DNA from: WVZL01 sp041862375
Lineage (GTDB): Bacteria > Acidobacteriota > Aminicenantia > Aminicenantales > Aminicenantaceae
Assembly (NCBI GenBank): GCA_041862375.1
Contig: JBGVTE010000125.1
Location: 1 to 27,004 of the forward strand
Direction of reading: 5' to 3'
Length of the DNA stretch: 27,004 nt
Below, piece by piece: positions 1 through 6,511 of this stretch (positions are counted from its first letter, which is position 1; every line of letters begins with the position of its first letter). The notes under the pieces were generated by a model that did no database searches, was not told the DNA's origin, and was given only the letters and a program-made list of their open reading frames with translations. The position numbers were made by a program, and so were the translations under genes.

Positions 1-89
1 AGATTATCTTTTCCAATACCTATCTTCTCGGCAATTTCTTCCACAGGCTTTATCTTAAACTTATTAGCAATTTTCCTGTCATCGAGCAT
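1..89 (-). CDS. fhs: Formate-tetrahydrofolate ligase, N-terminal fragment cut by window edge
   Basis: Only the first 29 codons are inside the window; the gene runs off the left edge. They read M-L-D-D-R-K-I-A followed by KIKPVEEIAEKIGIGKDN. This matches the family's opening pattern (xDIEIAxxxKMKPIxEIAxKLGIxxDxLE). The enzyme activates formate with ATP to form 10-formyl-tetrahydrofolate in the cytoplasm, feeding one-carbon metabolism or the Wood-Ljungdahl methyl branch. The start is fixed by an AGGAGG site (95-100) five bases upstream; the nearby ATG at 93 hits a stop after four codons. The P-loop and substrate residues lie outside the window, so the call rests on N-terminal similarity alone. 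Confidence 0.72.
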   Translation of the reverse strand, partial: MLDDRKIANKFKIKPVEEIAEKIGIGKDN

Positions 90-308
90 CCATTCCTCCT
101 TTTTAAAAGTTCATCCTTGATATATTATCATTTATTGACACGCAATGATTTGAATATTTTACCTGTAATTTTTTGGCTTGTTCAACTCTTTTATTTTTCT
201 CTGATAAAAAGGATTAATTATGGAACAACATAAGGACAAAAATTTATAAAAAGTAAGATTCGAGGGGAGCATCTTTTTTTCACAATGCTTGCTAAAGTTC
301 TGGATAAC

Positions 309-337
309 TTGACTCCCTGAAACCCTTCTATTATACT
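309..337 (+). promoter_or_regulatory. Sigma70-type promoter upstream of gene debris
   Basis: TTGACT at 309-314 and TATACT at 332-337 are separated by exactly 17 bases. Each hexamer has five of six consensus bases. A transcript would start near 344 and run into the glycosyltransferase remnant beginning at 410. It is probably the original promoter of that broken gene. No other plus-strand gene follows closely except the short TPR remnant. Confidence 0.55.
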
Positions 338-409
338 TCCAAACAAAATTACAATTTCAGAGGTTCCCATAAATATTTCAAATGCCATAATTGATGATTA
401 TAGAGAAGC

Positions 410-575
410 ATGAAGAATTCAGTTGTAATTCCTATCCATAATGAAAGTAAATAAATCGGCGAGGTTATACACTCCATCAGGAAGTATGTTGCAGAATGTG
501 AAATTCTCGATAAAGGAGCAAATAAAATCACTGAAGAATTGAAAGCTCAACCTGTCATCCATGCCAAAAGGTCAC
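410..575 (+). pseudogene. Family 2 glycosyltransferase remnant, N-terminal part only
   Basis: The frame opens with ATG and reads MKNSVVIPIHNESK. This is the characteristic GT2 start (MKxSVVIPxYNEExS, nucleotide-sugar-binding strand). A TAA at 452-454 interrupts it, and the same frame continues IGEVIHSIRKYVAE and then EILDKGANKITEELKAQ. In intact GT2 enzymes this stretch is SIGEVIxxIxxxVDEIIVVDDGSTDxTxExA. The catalytic DDGS motif has decayed to DKGA. Similarity ends around 575, where the adjacent kinase-tail fragment begins in another frame; the frame itself stops at 593-595. About 55 codons of an original enzyme of 230 or more remain. The in-frame stop, lost catalytic motif and missing body make it a pseudogene. 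The right boundary is approximate. Confidence 0.55.
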
Positions 576-842
576 TGGCGGATAGCCGAGGCTGAGAGTG
601 TGCTTGGAGGCTGTTCAGGAGCTTTTAAACAATACGAAGAGGCTGAACCGCTGTTAGTAGGCAGCTATCCAGTGATCAGAGCAAAATATGGTGAAAGGAA
701 TAAGCGGACACAGGAAGCCCTCGAACGAATCATACGATTCTATGAAGCATGGGGTAAACTTGAGAAGGCTTCCGATTATCGAGCGATGTTGAAAAAGTCG
801 GATGAACCACAAAAACCATCAAGACAGCAGAGTAAAGAATAG
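561..842 (+). pseudogene. C-terminal fragment of a TPR-containing serine/threonine protein kinase
   Basis: This is an uninterrupted 93-codon frame. Its opening PKGHWRIAEAES, the following TPR-like EEAEPLL and SYPVIRAKYGER segments, and the helix EALERIIRFYEAWGKLEKA match the tail of large Pkn-type Ser/Thr kinases with TPR repeats, common in Acidobacteria and Planctomycetes. The kinase domain, transmembrane segment and most TPR units are absent. The frame closes upstream at a stop (540-542) and no ribosome site precedes the ATG. The region just before it belongs to a glycosyltransferase remnant in another frame, so this is a fused fragment left by deletion or rearrangement. It has not yet gained stops, which suggests a recent break. 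Expression as a short TPR protein cannot be excluded. Confidence 0.6.
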
Positions 843-920
843 CCTAATTTTAAAGAGGAACGGATAAACTTTTAACCTTTTCTTCGTACTTCTTTTTTTA
901 CCTTTATAACTCACAGTTGA

Positions 921-1640
921 TTAATCTATTTTGGCTAAATTTAATGCGTGAAACATTGCTTTATAATCTTCGATCAAATCATGATCAGCAAAGCTGAAGT
1001 AACAGTTATTACCGATGATTACATGATCTAAAACATTTATCTGCATAATATTTGCAGCAAAAACAAGGTCTTTTGTAACCTCTCTATCACTTGAAGAAGG
1101 CTCAGGGTCGCCCGAAGGATGATTATGAGCAAAAATCAGAGAAGAGGCGTTAAGTTTCAAAGCTTCTTTTACTATTTCCCTGGGATAAACAACGCTTGAA
1201 TCTACCGTTCCTTCGAAAACAGTTTTTTCTTCGATAACCTGGTTTTTAGTATCTAAAAAAATCACACTGAACTTCTCCTTTTTTGAGCCCCTAAGGGAAT
1301 GGTAAAGAAAATCAAAAACTTCCTTGGAGCTGCGGCAAACCGGCCTGTTCATTATTCGCTCTTTGAGAAAGCGCCGTGAGACCTCCTGGATAAGTTTAAG
1401 TCCAAAAACATTACGGGAGCCAATGCCCTTAATCTCCTGGAGGCTTTCCGCAGGAGCTTCTAAAATTCCCCTGAGAGTCTTGAACTTTCTTAAGGCTTCT
1501 TTGGCTTGCTCCTTGCAGTCCCTTCGGGGAGTTCCAAGAGTCAGAAGAAGTTCCACGATTTCATAGTCAAGAAATCCCTTGAGCCCTCCTTTTAAAAATT
1601 TCTCCCTGAGTCTTCTTCTGTGGCCCTGTCCTGGATGCAT
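921..1640 (-). CDS. radC: RadC-family JAB-domain protein (MPN+ metalloprotease-like)
   Basis: 239 residues, the usual RadC length. Residues 1-90 form the N-terminal UPF0758 region with a helix-hairpin-helix-like EIKGIGSRNV (69-78). Residues from about 100 form the JAB/MPN+ domain, with the zinc-site pattern H172-x-H174-P-S-G-D and D185 in HNHPSGDPEPSSSD. The family was once called a DNA repair protein, but its biochemical role is unsettled; relatives occur in phage and mobile elements as well as chromosomes. An upstream in-frame GTG at 1712 would add 24 residues. I chose the ATG at 1640 because MHPGQGHRRRLREKF is the normal family start. It is separated from the respiratory operon by 184 bases on the same strand, and no strong terminator is visible after it. 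Confidence 0.9.
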   Translation of the reverse strand: MHPGQGHRRRLREKFLKGGLKGFLDYEIVELLLTLGTPRRDCKEQAKEALRKFKTLRGILEAPAESLQEIKGIGSRNVFGLKLIQEVSRRFLKERIMNRPVCRSSKEVFDFLYHSLRGSKKEKFSVIFLDTKNQVIEEKTVFEGTVDSSVVYPREIVKEALKLNASSLIFAHNHPSGDPEPSSSDREVTKDLVFAANIMQINVLDHVIIGNNCYFSFADHDLIEDYKAMFHALNLAKID

Positions 1641-1799
1641 TTTTTTCTTCTTACCTTGAGAAAAAATTATCACTGCCAATAAATATGACGAAATGAGGTC
1701 AAAAAATATCACAGTTCATGAATGTATTTATATAATCGTCTAAAGGAGAGCGCAGTAAAACCGGAGAGTTTGTAGAATTATTTATGTATTTTAACTATG

Positions 1800-1812
1800 A
1801 GTTCAGTGAACT
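1800..1812. repeat. Short perfect palindrome between respiratory operon and radC
   Basis: AGTTCA-G-TGAACT, six-base arms around one base, lies in the 184-base gap (1641-1824) between the end of the respiratory operon and radC. It could be an operator for radC. The arms are short and there is no T-run, so it is not a convincing terminator. The rest of the gap shows nothing recognisable. Confidence 0.3.
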
Positions 1813-1824
1813 ATGGACTGCTGC

Positions 1825-2118
1825 TTATTTTTTATTCTTAGGAAAAAACTGAATTTTGAGAAGCCTGTCTGACTCTTTTATCTTCAACCTGAAAATATAG
1901 ATAAGAACAAAAATTGCCAGCCATATCCAGCCCAGGAAAACATATACAGCAGTGCTTTCTTTAATATTTTTTGGGGAATATGTTATCCTCGCTGGCTCAG
2001 CTTCACTATTTTTTTCAATTGAAGCCTGCTGTCCAAATCCAATCGCTGAGAATAAAACAAAATAAAGAATAGGTGCCGTGAGAATGTAGAGAGTTTGACG
2101 CTTTCTCCTCTTTAACAT
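1825..2118 (-). CDS. Small membrane protein, CcmD-like, last gene of respiratory operon
   Basis: 97 residues from the ATG at 2118, which shares its A with the cytochrome b stop codon (TGATG), so translation is probably coupled. Residues 1-30 look like a signal peptide or first membrane helix ending near AIGFGQQ. A polar linker of about 30 residues follows, then a second helix VYVFLGWIWLAIFVLIYIF and a basic tail. The second half (aromatic helix followed by RLKIKESDRLLKI) resembles CcmD-family proteins, including Bacteroidetes forms with an N-terminal signal peptide. CcmD is a small cytochrome c maturation factor. A role as an extra subunit of the Rieske/cytochrome b complex is equally possible. 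Extending the frame upstream to 2169 would only overlap cytochrome b. Confidence 0.5.
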   Translation of the reverse strand: MLKRRKRQTLYILTAPILYFVLFSAIGFGQQASIEKNSEAEPARITYSPKNIKESTAVYVFLGWIWLAIFVLIYIFRLKIKESDRLLKIQFFPKNKK

Positions 2119-3194
2119 CACAAAAGGCTCCAGACAGTCAACACCACTGCATACAAAATTAATAGGCAAGCAAGAACTGTGATAATCTTTCCTTTCTTTT
2201 CGGCAGGCCTGTCGTCGATCAAAGGAATGAAAAAGAATAAAAGGCCTACCAACAACATGAGAAACACAGCAATCGTATCACCGCTTATAGAAAAAATTTT
2301 TGCTGGGAATATTTTTAAAGTCTGGAAGAGGAAAAGAAAGTACCATTCAGGTTTTACTCCTTCAGGTGCAGGTGCCATTAGATCAGCCTTCTTATCCAGT
2401 GCTGGCGGCAAAAAGATCGCCACTGTAAAGAGAATTCCCAAGAGAACGAGCCACACAATCATTTCCCTGTAGATAAAATTTGGCCAGAATGGGATTTCTT
2501 TCACCTTTTCGTTTCTTTTCTCGGATGAGATGGGTAAGCTCATACCATGTTTCTGGATGAGAAAAACATGAATGAGTAAAAAGGCGAGTAACAGGAGAGG
2601 CAGGAGTGATGCATGAATGCCAAAAAAGCGAGTGAGTGTATCTCCGGTAACATCCTCTCCCCCTCGAAGCAGCTTGGTCACAATTGTTCCGATAAAAGGC
2701 AGGGAACGAGGAATATCTGTGCCTACTTTTGTAGCTGAAAGAGAGAGGTCATCCCAAGGTAAAAGATAACCTGTAAACCCGAAAAACATAGTTAAAATAA
2801 GAAGGAATACACCACTCATCCAGGTTAATTCCCTCGGACTTCGATAAGCCTTGGTGAGCAAGATGCTGATGAGGTGCACAAAAACCGCCGCTATCATAAA
2901 ATATGCTGACCAGCGATGGATTGATCTAATGAGCCAGCCCAAGGGAATTTCCGTCATCATCAGTTCTACACTTTCATGTGCTGTTTCGATTGTAGGTTTA
3001 TAGTAGAGGAGAAGCATGATGCCAGTAAAGACTTGAATGCCAAAAAAGATAAGGATAGCGCTCCCCGTATAATACCATACAGTGTGTTTGTGTTGAGGGA
3101 TCTTTTTCTCTCTTAAGTAACTGGCAATAATGGAAATGCCAAGACGATCGTCAAACCAATCCTTAAGCCTACGATTCATGTCTTTTATACTCAC
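2118..3194 (-). CDS. Cytochrome b, b6-type N-terminus fused to subunit IV-like C-terminus
   Basis: 358 residues, multi-pass membrane protein, the quinol-oxidising core of a Rieske/cytochrome b complex. Heme ligands are H93/H107 and H194/H209. The spacers of 13 and 14 residues are the b6f pattern (bc1 has 13 and 13). The N-terminal half aligns with plant PetB (FYYKPT-like, GWLIRSIHRWSA, PRELTW, GYLLPWDDLS, LLRGG). The C-terminal half is subunit IV-like, with the Qo-site PEWY at 282-285, in one continuous chain. The position equivalent to the b6 cysteine that binds heme ci is F50, and the only cysteine in the protein is C343, so covalent heme ci is not expected. The start overlaps the Rieske stop by four bases (ATGA). 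No cytochrome c or f gene is nearby. Confidence 0.93.
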   Translation of the reverse strand: MSIKDMNRRLKDWFDDRLGISIIASYLREKKIPQHKHTVWYYTGSAILIFFGIQVFTGIMLLLYYKPTIETAHESVELMMTEIPLGWLIRSIHRWSAYFMIAAVFVHLISILLTKAYRSPRELTWMSGVFLLILTMFFGFTGYLLPWDDLSLSATKVGTDIPRSLPFIGTIVTKLLRGGEDVTGDTLTRFFGIHASLLPLLLLAFLLIHVFLIQKHGMSLPISSEKRNEKVKEIPFWPNFIYREMIVWLVLLGILFTVAIFLPPALDKKADLMAPAPEGVKPEWYFLFLFQTLKIFPAKIFSISGDTIAVFLMLLVGLLFFFIPLIDDRPAEKKGKIITVLACLLILYAVVLTVWSLL

Positions 3195-3640
3195 TCGGTT
3201 TCTTCTCTTTTTATAATCAGATTTTCTTCTTCGATTTTCACGATGAGCTGACGGAGAGGCTTGGGAGGAGGGCCCCCTATGTTTTTTCCATCTTCATCGT
3301 ACCAGCCTTCATGACAGGCACAAAAGAATTTTCTTTTATCCGCGAGATAGGCGACATTACAATCAAGATGAGTACAAACTGCAACAAAAGCCAGGTAACT
3401 TCTGTCTTCTTTCTTCTTGATAAGGCCAGGCTTACTCCCCCATGGGAAATTTTTTACTGAATTAGCTCCCATGTCTTTAAAATCTGAAAAAGGCAAAATA
3501 ACTTCCTCAGGTTCCCTGTAAGGAGGAATAACAAATTTTATGATAGGATATAAAAGCGAAGCTGCAAAAGCACCAAGCCAACCCCCAAAAAGAGAGTTTA
3601 AAAACTGGCGCCTGGTGAAAAGTGAGTATTTTAACTTCAT
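3191..3640 (-). CDS. Rieske [2Fe-2S] protein of the quinol-oxidising complex
   Basis: 149 residues. An N-terminal TRRQF (9-13), Tat-like, precedes a single hydrophobic anchor (about 18-40); the cluster domain is exported. Ligands are in C89-T-H91-L-D-C94 and C107-A-C109-H110. Cysteines 94 and 109 are placed to form the usual disulfide, and the basal GPPPKPL loop follows. The second motif reads CACHEGWYDEDG instead of CPCHGSxYDxxG. The Ser that hydrogen-bonds the cluster is replaced by Gly112, while the Tyr is kept (Y114). In known Rieske proteins loss of this Ser lowers the redox potential, which would suit menaquinol; that is an inference. The gene overlaps sdhB and cytochrome b by four bases each. 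Confidence 0.93.
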   Translation of the reverse strand: MKLKYSLFTRRQFLNSLFGGWLGAFAASLLYPIIKFVIPPYREPEEVILPFSDFKDMGANSVKNFPWGSKPGLIKKKEDRSYLAFVAVCTHLDCNVAYLADKRKFFCACHEGWYDEDGKNIGGPPPKPLRQLIVKIEEENLIIKREETE

Positions 3641-4362
3641 TTTTTCAGTCTAAAAAGTCTCTTAATTTTTCCAGCAATTAATTTTCTCCTGAGAGCCTCT
3701 ATCCCATCAGCAGGCCTGACATCTTTTGGACAGACTTCATTGCATTTGAATATAGTATCGCAGCCCCAAGCTCCTCCTTCGGTGTTCACCCTTGACCACC
3801 TAGAGAAAGGTCTCATGTCTCTGGGGTCTTTAACAAGGCGGTAGAGCTTCGCCAGAGCAGAAGGTCCTAAGTATCTATTATCCCTTGTAACTACCGGACA
3901 GGCGCTGTAACAGCTGCCGCACATGATGCAGCTTATAAACTGTTCTATTTTTTCCATCTCCTTTTCCTCAATCCTGGACCCTTTTTCCAACATTTCTTCT
4001 CTCGGATTAATAAAGGGTTCAATTTTCTGCAGTGCATCCCAGAAAGGCTCCATATCAACTACTAAATCTTTCTGGATCTCCAGATTAGGGAGCGGTTCTA
4101 TGGTAATAAGGATAGATTTGAGCGATTCAACCATAGTTCTGCAGGCCAGGTCAAAAGAGCCGTTAATAACCATCGCACAGGAGCCACAGATTGCTTCCCG
4201 GCAACTATACCTGAAGGAAAGAGTGCAATCCTGTTCATTGCGAATATCCATCAAAGCTTCCAGGATTGACTTTGCTTCTTCTGTTGAGTAGGGATATTCT
4301 TGAAAACGGGGATGCTCATCATTAAGGGGATCATACCTTAATATCTTAAAAGTATATTCCAT
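3637..4362 (-). CDS. sdhB: Succinate dehydrogenase/fumarate reductase iron-sulfur subunit
   Basis: 241 residues, normal for the family. It carries electrons from the flavoprotein to the membrane quinone site. The N-terminal plant-type ferredoxin domain holds C54, C59, C62 and C74 for [2Fe-2S]. The C-terminal domain has CIMCGSCYSACP (C145, C148, C151, C155) and CDTIFKCNEVCP (C201, C207, C211). This spacing equals that of E. coli SdhB, giving one [4Fe-4S] (145/148/151/211) and one [3Fe-4S] (155/201/207) cluster. It begins one base after the sdhA stop and overlaps the Rieske gene by ATGA. Whether the enzyme works as succinate oxidase or fumarate reductase cannot be decided from this subunit. Confidence 0.95.
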   Translation of the reverse strand: MEYTFKILRYDPLNDEHPRFQEYPYSTEEAKSILEALMDIRNEQDCTLSFRYSCREAICGSCAMVINGSFDLACRTMVESLKSILITIEPLPNLEIQKDLVVDMEPFWDALQKIEPFINPREEMLEKGSRIEEKEMEKIEQFISCIMCGSCYSACPVVTRDNRYLGPSALAKLYRLVKDPRDMRPFSRWSRVNTEGGAWGCDTIFKCNEVCPKDVRPADGIEALRRKLIAGKIKRLFRLKK

Positions 4363-4363
4363 C

Positions 4364-6061
4364 TCAGTATTTCCTTGCCTCAGGTTTGTACCTGCTTATA
4401 TCTACTTCCTTGTAGTGTAATTCAGGCTTACCGTCTTTAAGATACGCTAATGTATGTTTCAGCCAATCCTTGTCATTGCGCTCCTGGAAATCAAGACGGA
4501 AATGAGAGCCTCTGGTCTCTTCCCGATTTAAAGCGCTTAAGGTAATCACTTCAGCCAAGTCGAGCATTGATGCGAACTCGACGATATTGATGAGCTCCTG
4601 ACTGAAACGGAGGCAATTGCCAGAAATATAAACTCTGTTGTAGTCCTCTCTCAACTCACCAATTTTTCCCAATGCTTCTTCCAAGTCCTTTTGATTTCTG
4701 AATATTCCCACTTTCTCGCTCATTATATCTTTAATCCTGTTTAAGAGGATATGAACTTTAATTCCTGTATCCTTTTTACTCCATCCATCTATCTCTTGTT
4801 TCACCTTCAAGGCTTCATCAAGAAGAATTTTTTCTGTATTCGGGTAATCTTCGTTTCCTTTTACATACTGTGAAGATTCTTCCCCTGCAATTTTACCAAA
4901 AACTACTGTCTCGAGAAGAGAATTCCCTCCAAGGCGGTTAGAGCCATGAACACTCACACATGAACATTCTCCTGCAGCAAAAAACCCCTCGACAATCGAA
5001 GCGCATCTTTCGTTTACATCAATCCCGCCCATTGAATAGTGCTGAGCAGGTTGAATGGGGATGGGATTCTCTACAGGATCGATGCCAGCAAAATTGATAC
5101 AAATTTCACGGATAGCTGGAAGCCTTTTTTTAATTTTTTCTTCACCCAGGTGTCTCAAGTCAAGGTGAACATATTCGTTCTCAAAGCCATTGCCTTTGTC
5201 AATCTCCGTCTGGATGGCCCGGGCTACAATATCTCGTGGCGCAAGCTCCATGGCCGAGGGAGCATAATCAGCCATGAATCTTTTTCCCATTTTGTTTATT
5301 AAAAAGCCTCCCTCTCCTCTTGCTCCTTCGGTGATAAGGATATTTTTGTCGTAGAGAGAGGTAGGATGGAACTGGACAAATTCCATATCTTTTAGAGGAA
5401 TACCTGCTCTGTAAGCTATGCCGATTCCGCTGCCGTGATTAATGTAGGCATTTGTAGTCCTTGAATAGACTCGACCGTAACCTCCAGTGGCAAAAATGAC
5501 AGCCCGGGCTTTGATCGGGAATATTTGTCCAGTGGCTGCTTCATAGCCAATTACCCCAAGACATCTTCCATCTCTGACCACGAGCTTTACCACAAGCCAC
5601 TCATTAAAATATGTTACCTGCTTTTTTATTGATTGATCGAAAAGGGCATGAAGAATAACGAGGCCTGTTCGGTCAGCCGCATAACAGGTTCGAGGAAACC
5701 CAGCTCCGCCAAACGGTCTCTGTGCGATTACTCCCCCTGGAAAGCGGCTGAAGGGAACTCCTAAATTCTCTAATTCATAAATAGTTGGGACGGCCTTCTG
5801 ACACATCAGTAATGCGACGTCCTGGTCTGCCAGGTAATCACTTCCTTTGATAGTGTCAAAGGCATGCCTCTCCCAGGTGTCATCTCTTCCTTTAGGATTG
5901 TTGCCCAGGGCAGCGTTTATTCCCCCTTGGGCGGCTACAGAATGGGAGCGGAGAGGATGAACCTTTGAGACTACAGCAGTTTTCAGCTTAGGATCACATT
6001 GAAGAGCTGCAGCTAATCCTGCCAATCCACCCCCAACGACAAGGATGTCTTGACCAATCAT
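4364..6061 (-). CDS. sdhA: Succinate dehydrogenase/fumarate reductase flavoprotein subunit
   Basis: 565 residues. The N-terminal FAD-binding fold starts at VVGGGLAGLAAAL (8-20). RSHSVAAQGG contains His40, the expected covalent FAD attachment site. Active-site residues are visible: H232 in FHPTSL, R276 in PRDIVARA, H341 in QHYSMGG and R376 in GSNRLGGNSLL. The C-terminal helical domain includes RGSHFRLDF and the closing KPELHYKEV. It interconverts succinate and fumarate, most likely at the cytoplasmic face of the membrane, since no signal peptide is present. The start codon directly follows the sdhC stop (TGA then ATG), and the stop lies one base before sdhB. All catalytic residues expected of the family are intact. 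Confidence 0.95.
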   Translation of the reverse strand: MIGQDILVVGGGLAGLAAALQCDPKLKTAVVSKVHPLRSHSVAAQGGINAALGNNPKGRDDTWERHAFDTIKGSDYLADQDVALLMCQKAVPTIYELENLGVPFSRFPGGVIAQRPFGGAGFPRTCYAADRTGLVILHALFDQSIKKQVTYFNEWLVVKLVVRDGRCLGVIGYEAATGQIFPIKARAVIFATGGYGRVYSRTTNAYINHGSGIGIAYRAGIPLKDMEFVQFHPTSLYDKNILITEGARGEGGFLINKMGKRFMADYAPSAMELAPRDIVARAIQTEIDKGNGFENEYVHLDLRHLGEEKIKKRLPAIREICINFAGIDPVENPIPIQPAQHYSMGGIDVNERCASIVEGFFAAGECSCVSVHGSNRLGGNSLLETVVFGKIAGEESSQYVKGNEDYPNTEKILLDEALKVKQEIDGWSKKDTGIKVHILLNRIKDIMSEKVGIFRNQKDLEEALGKIGELREDYNRVYISGNCLRFSQELINIVEFASMLDLAEVITLSALNREETRGSHFRLDFQERNDKDWLKHTLAYLKDGKPELHYKEVDISRYKPEARKY

Positions 6062-6370
6062 TCAGTAATTCCTGGTGAAGTAAATAGCAAGCAAAAAAGC
6101 ACTCACTCCTAGACCCAACAGAGAAAATATCCAGAAGAGCAATTTTTCTTTTCGCAGGCCGAGATCGATAATGACTGTTCTTAAGCCGTAAAGAGCGTGA
6201 AATACACCAAGGATAATGAGAAGAGTATCTGTAAAAGCATTTGTGTGGAGGACGAGCGCCCAGTCAGGCTTTTGCTCCTTGGTCATCAGGAAAAATGAGG
6301 TTAAAAATTTAAGGCTAAGGAGAAGGATTAACAGAAGTCCACTTATCCGATGGAATACCCACACAAACAT
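6062..6370 (-). CDS. sdhC: Succinate dehydrogenase cytochrome b556-type anchor subunit
   Basis: 102 residues with three predicted membrane helices (about 10-30, 46-66, 76-97). The HRISG motif at 7-11 is the SdhC signature. HALYGLRTVIIDLG from H58 corresponds to the segment carrying the heme-b ligand His and the conserved GxR...D in SdhC. It anchors the SdhAB dimer and forms part of the quinone site. A second anchor (SdhD), which normally supplies the other heme ligand in three-helix enzymes, is not found before or after it. The protein is about half the length of the single five-helix anchors, so the subunit set looks incomplete. It is the first gene of the operon, about 24 bases after the predicted transcription start, with GAGG at 6381-6384 as ribosome site. 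Confidence 0.85.
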   Translation of the reverse strand: MFVWVFHRISGLLLILLLSLKFLTSFFLMTKEQKPDWALVLHTNAFTDTLLIILGVFHALYGLRTVIIDLGLRKEKLLFWIFSLLGLGVSAFLLAIYFTRNY

Positions 6371-6400
6371 GGATTTCTATCCTCAAACAAAGGATATACT

Positions 6401-6429
6401 ATTAAATGGAAGTATTCGAGGAATGTCAA
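6401..6429 (-). promoter_or_regulatory. Sigma70-type promoter of the sdhCAB-Rieske-cytochrome b operon
   Basis: On the minus strand TTGACA (6429-6424) is a perfect -35 box. After 17 bases comes TTTAAT (6406-6401), five of six to consensus. Transcription should start near 6394, giving a leader of about 24 bases before sdhC. The strength suggests high constitutive expression unless the adjacent palindrome at 6437-6451 binds a regulator. Confidence 0.7.
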
Positions 6430-6436
6430 GATTAAA

Positions 6437-6451
6437 AGAAGAATTTCTTCT
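6437..6451. promoter_or_regulatory. Palindrome in the divergent sdh/xdhC promoter region, possible operator
   Basis: AGAAGAA-T-TTCTTCT has seven-base arms around one base and starts seven bases upstream of the sdh -35 box. It lies between the divergent sdhC and xdhC-like genes. Fourteen of its bases (6438-6451) recur exactly at 8850-8863, within the promoter of the sigma-factor operon. The sequence is simple (A/G then T/C), so chance is possible. Confidence 0.35.
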
Positions 6452-6511
6452 GATTTCTCTTTTCCTTTTTAAAAGAATATGGTACCAATAAAAAAAAGAC
6501 AACAGGAGCAA

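Noticed and set aside
349..531. 60-codon minus-strand frame
   Set aside because: It lies opposite the glycosyltransferase remnant, has no ribosome site and no recognisable motif.
1641..1712. 24-residue N-terminal extension of RadC from a GTG
   Set aside because: Family members start at MHPGQGHRRR-like sequence, and the extension has no convincing ribosome site.
1737..1744. CGTCTAAA resembling the ECF-type -10 box
   Set aside because: No GGAAGA-like element at the right distance, none of the conserved downstream block, and no plus-strand gene follows.
6479..6511. Upstream ATG for the XdhC-like protein
   Set aside because: No Shine-Dalgarno, and the added residues are a basic stretch not seen in the family; the ATG at 6512 follows AGGAG.
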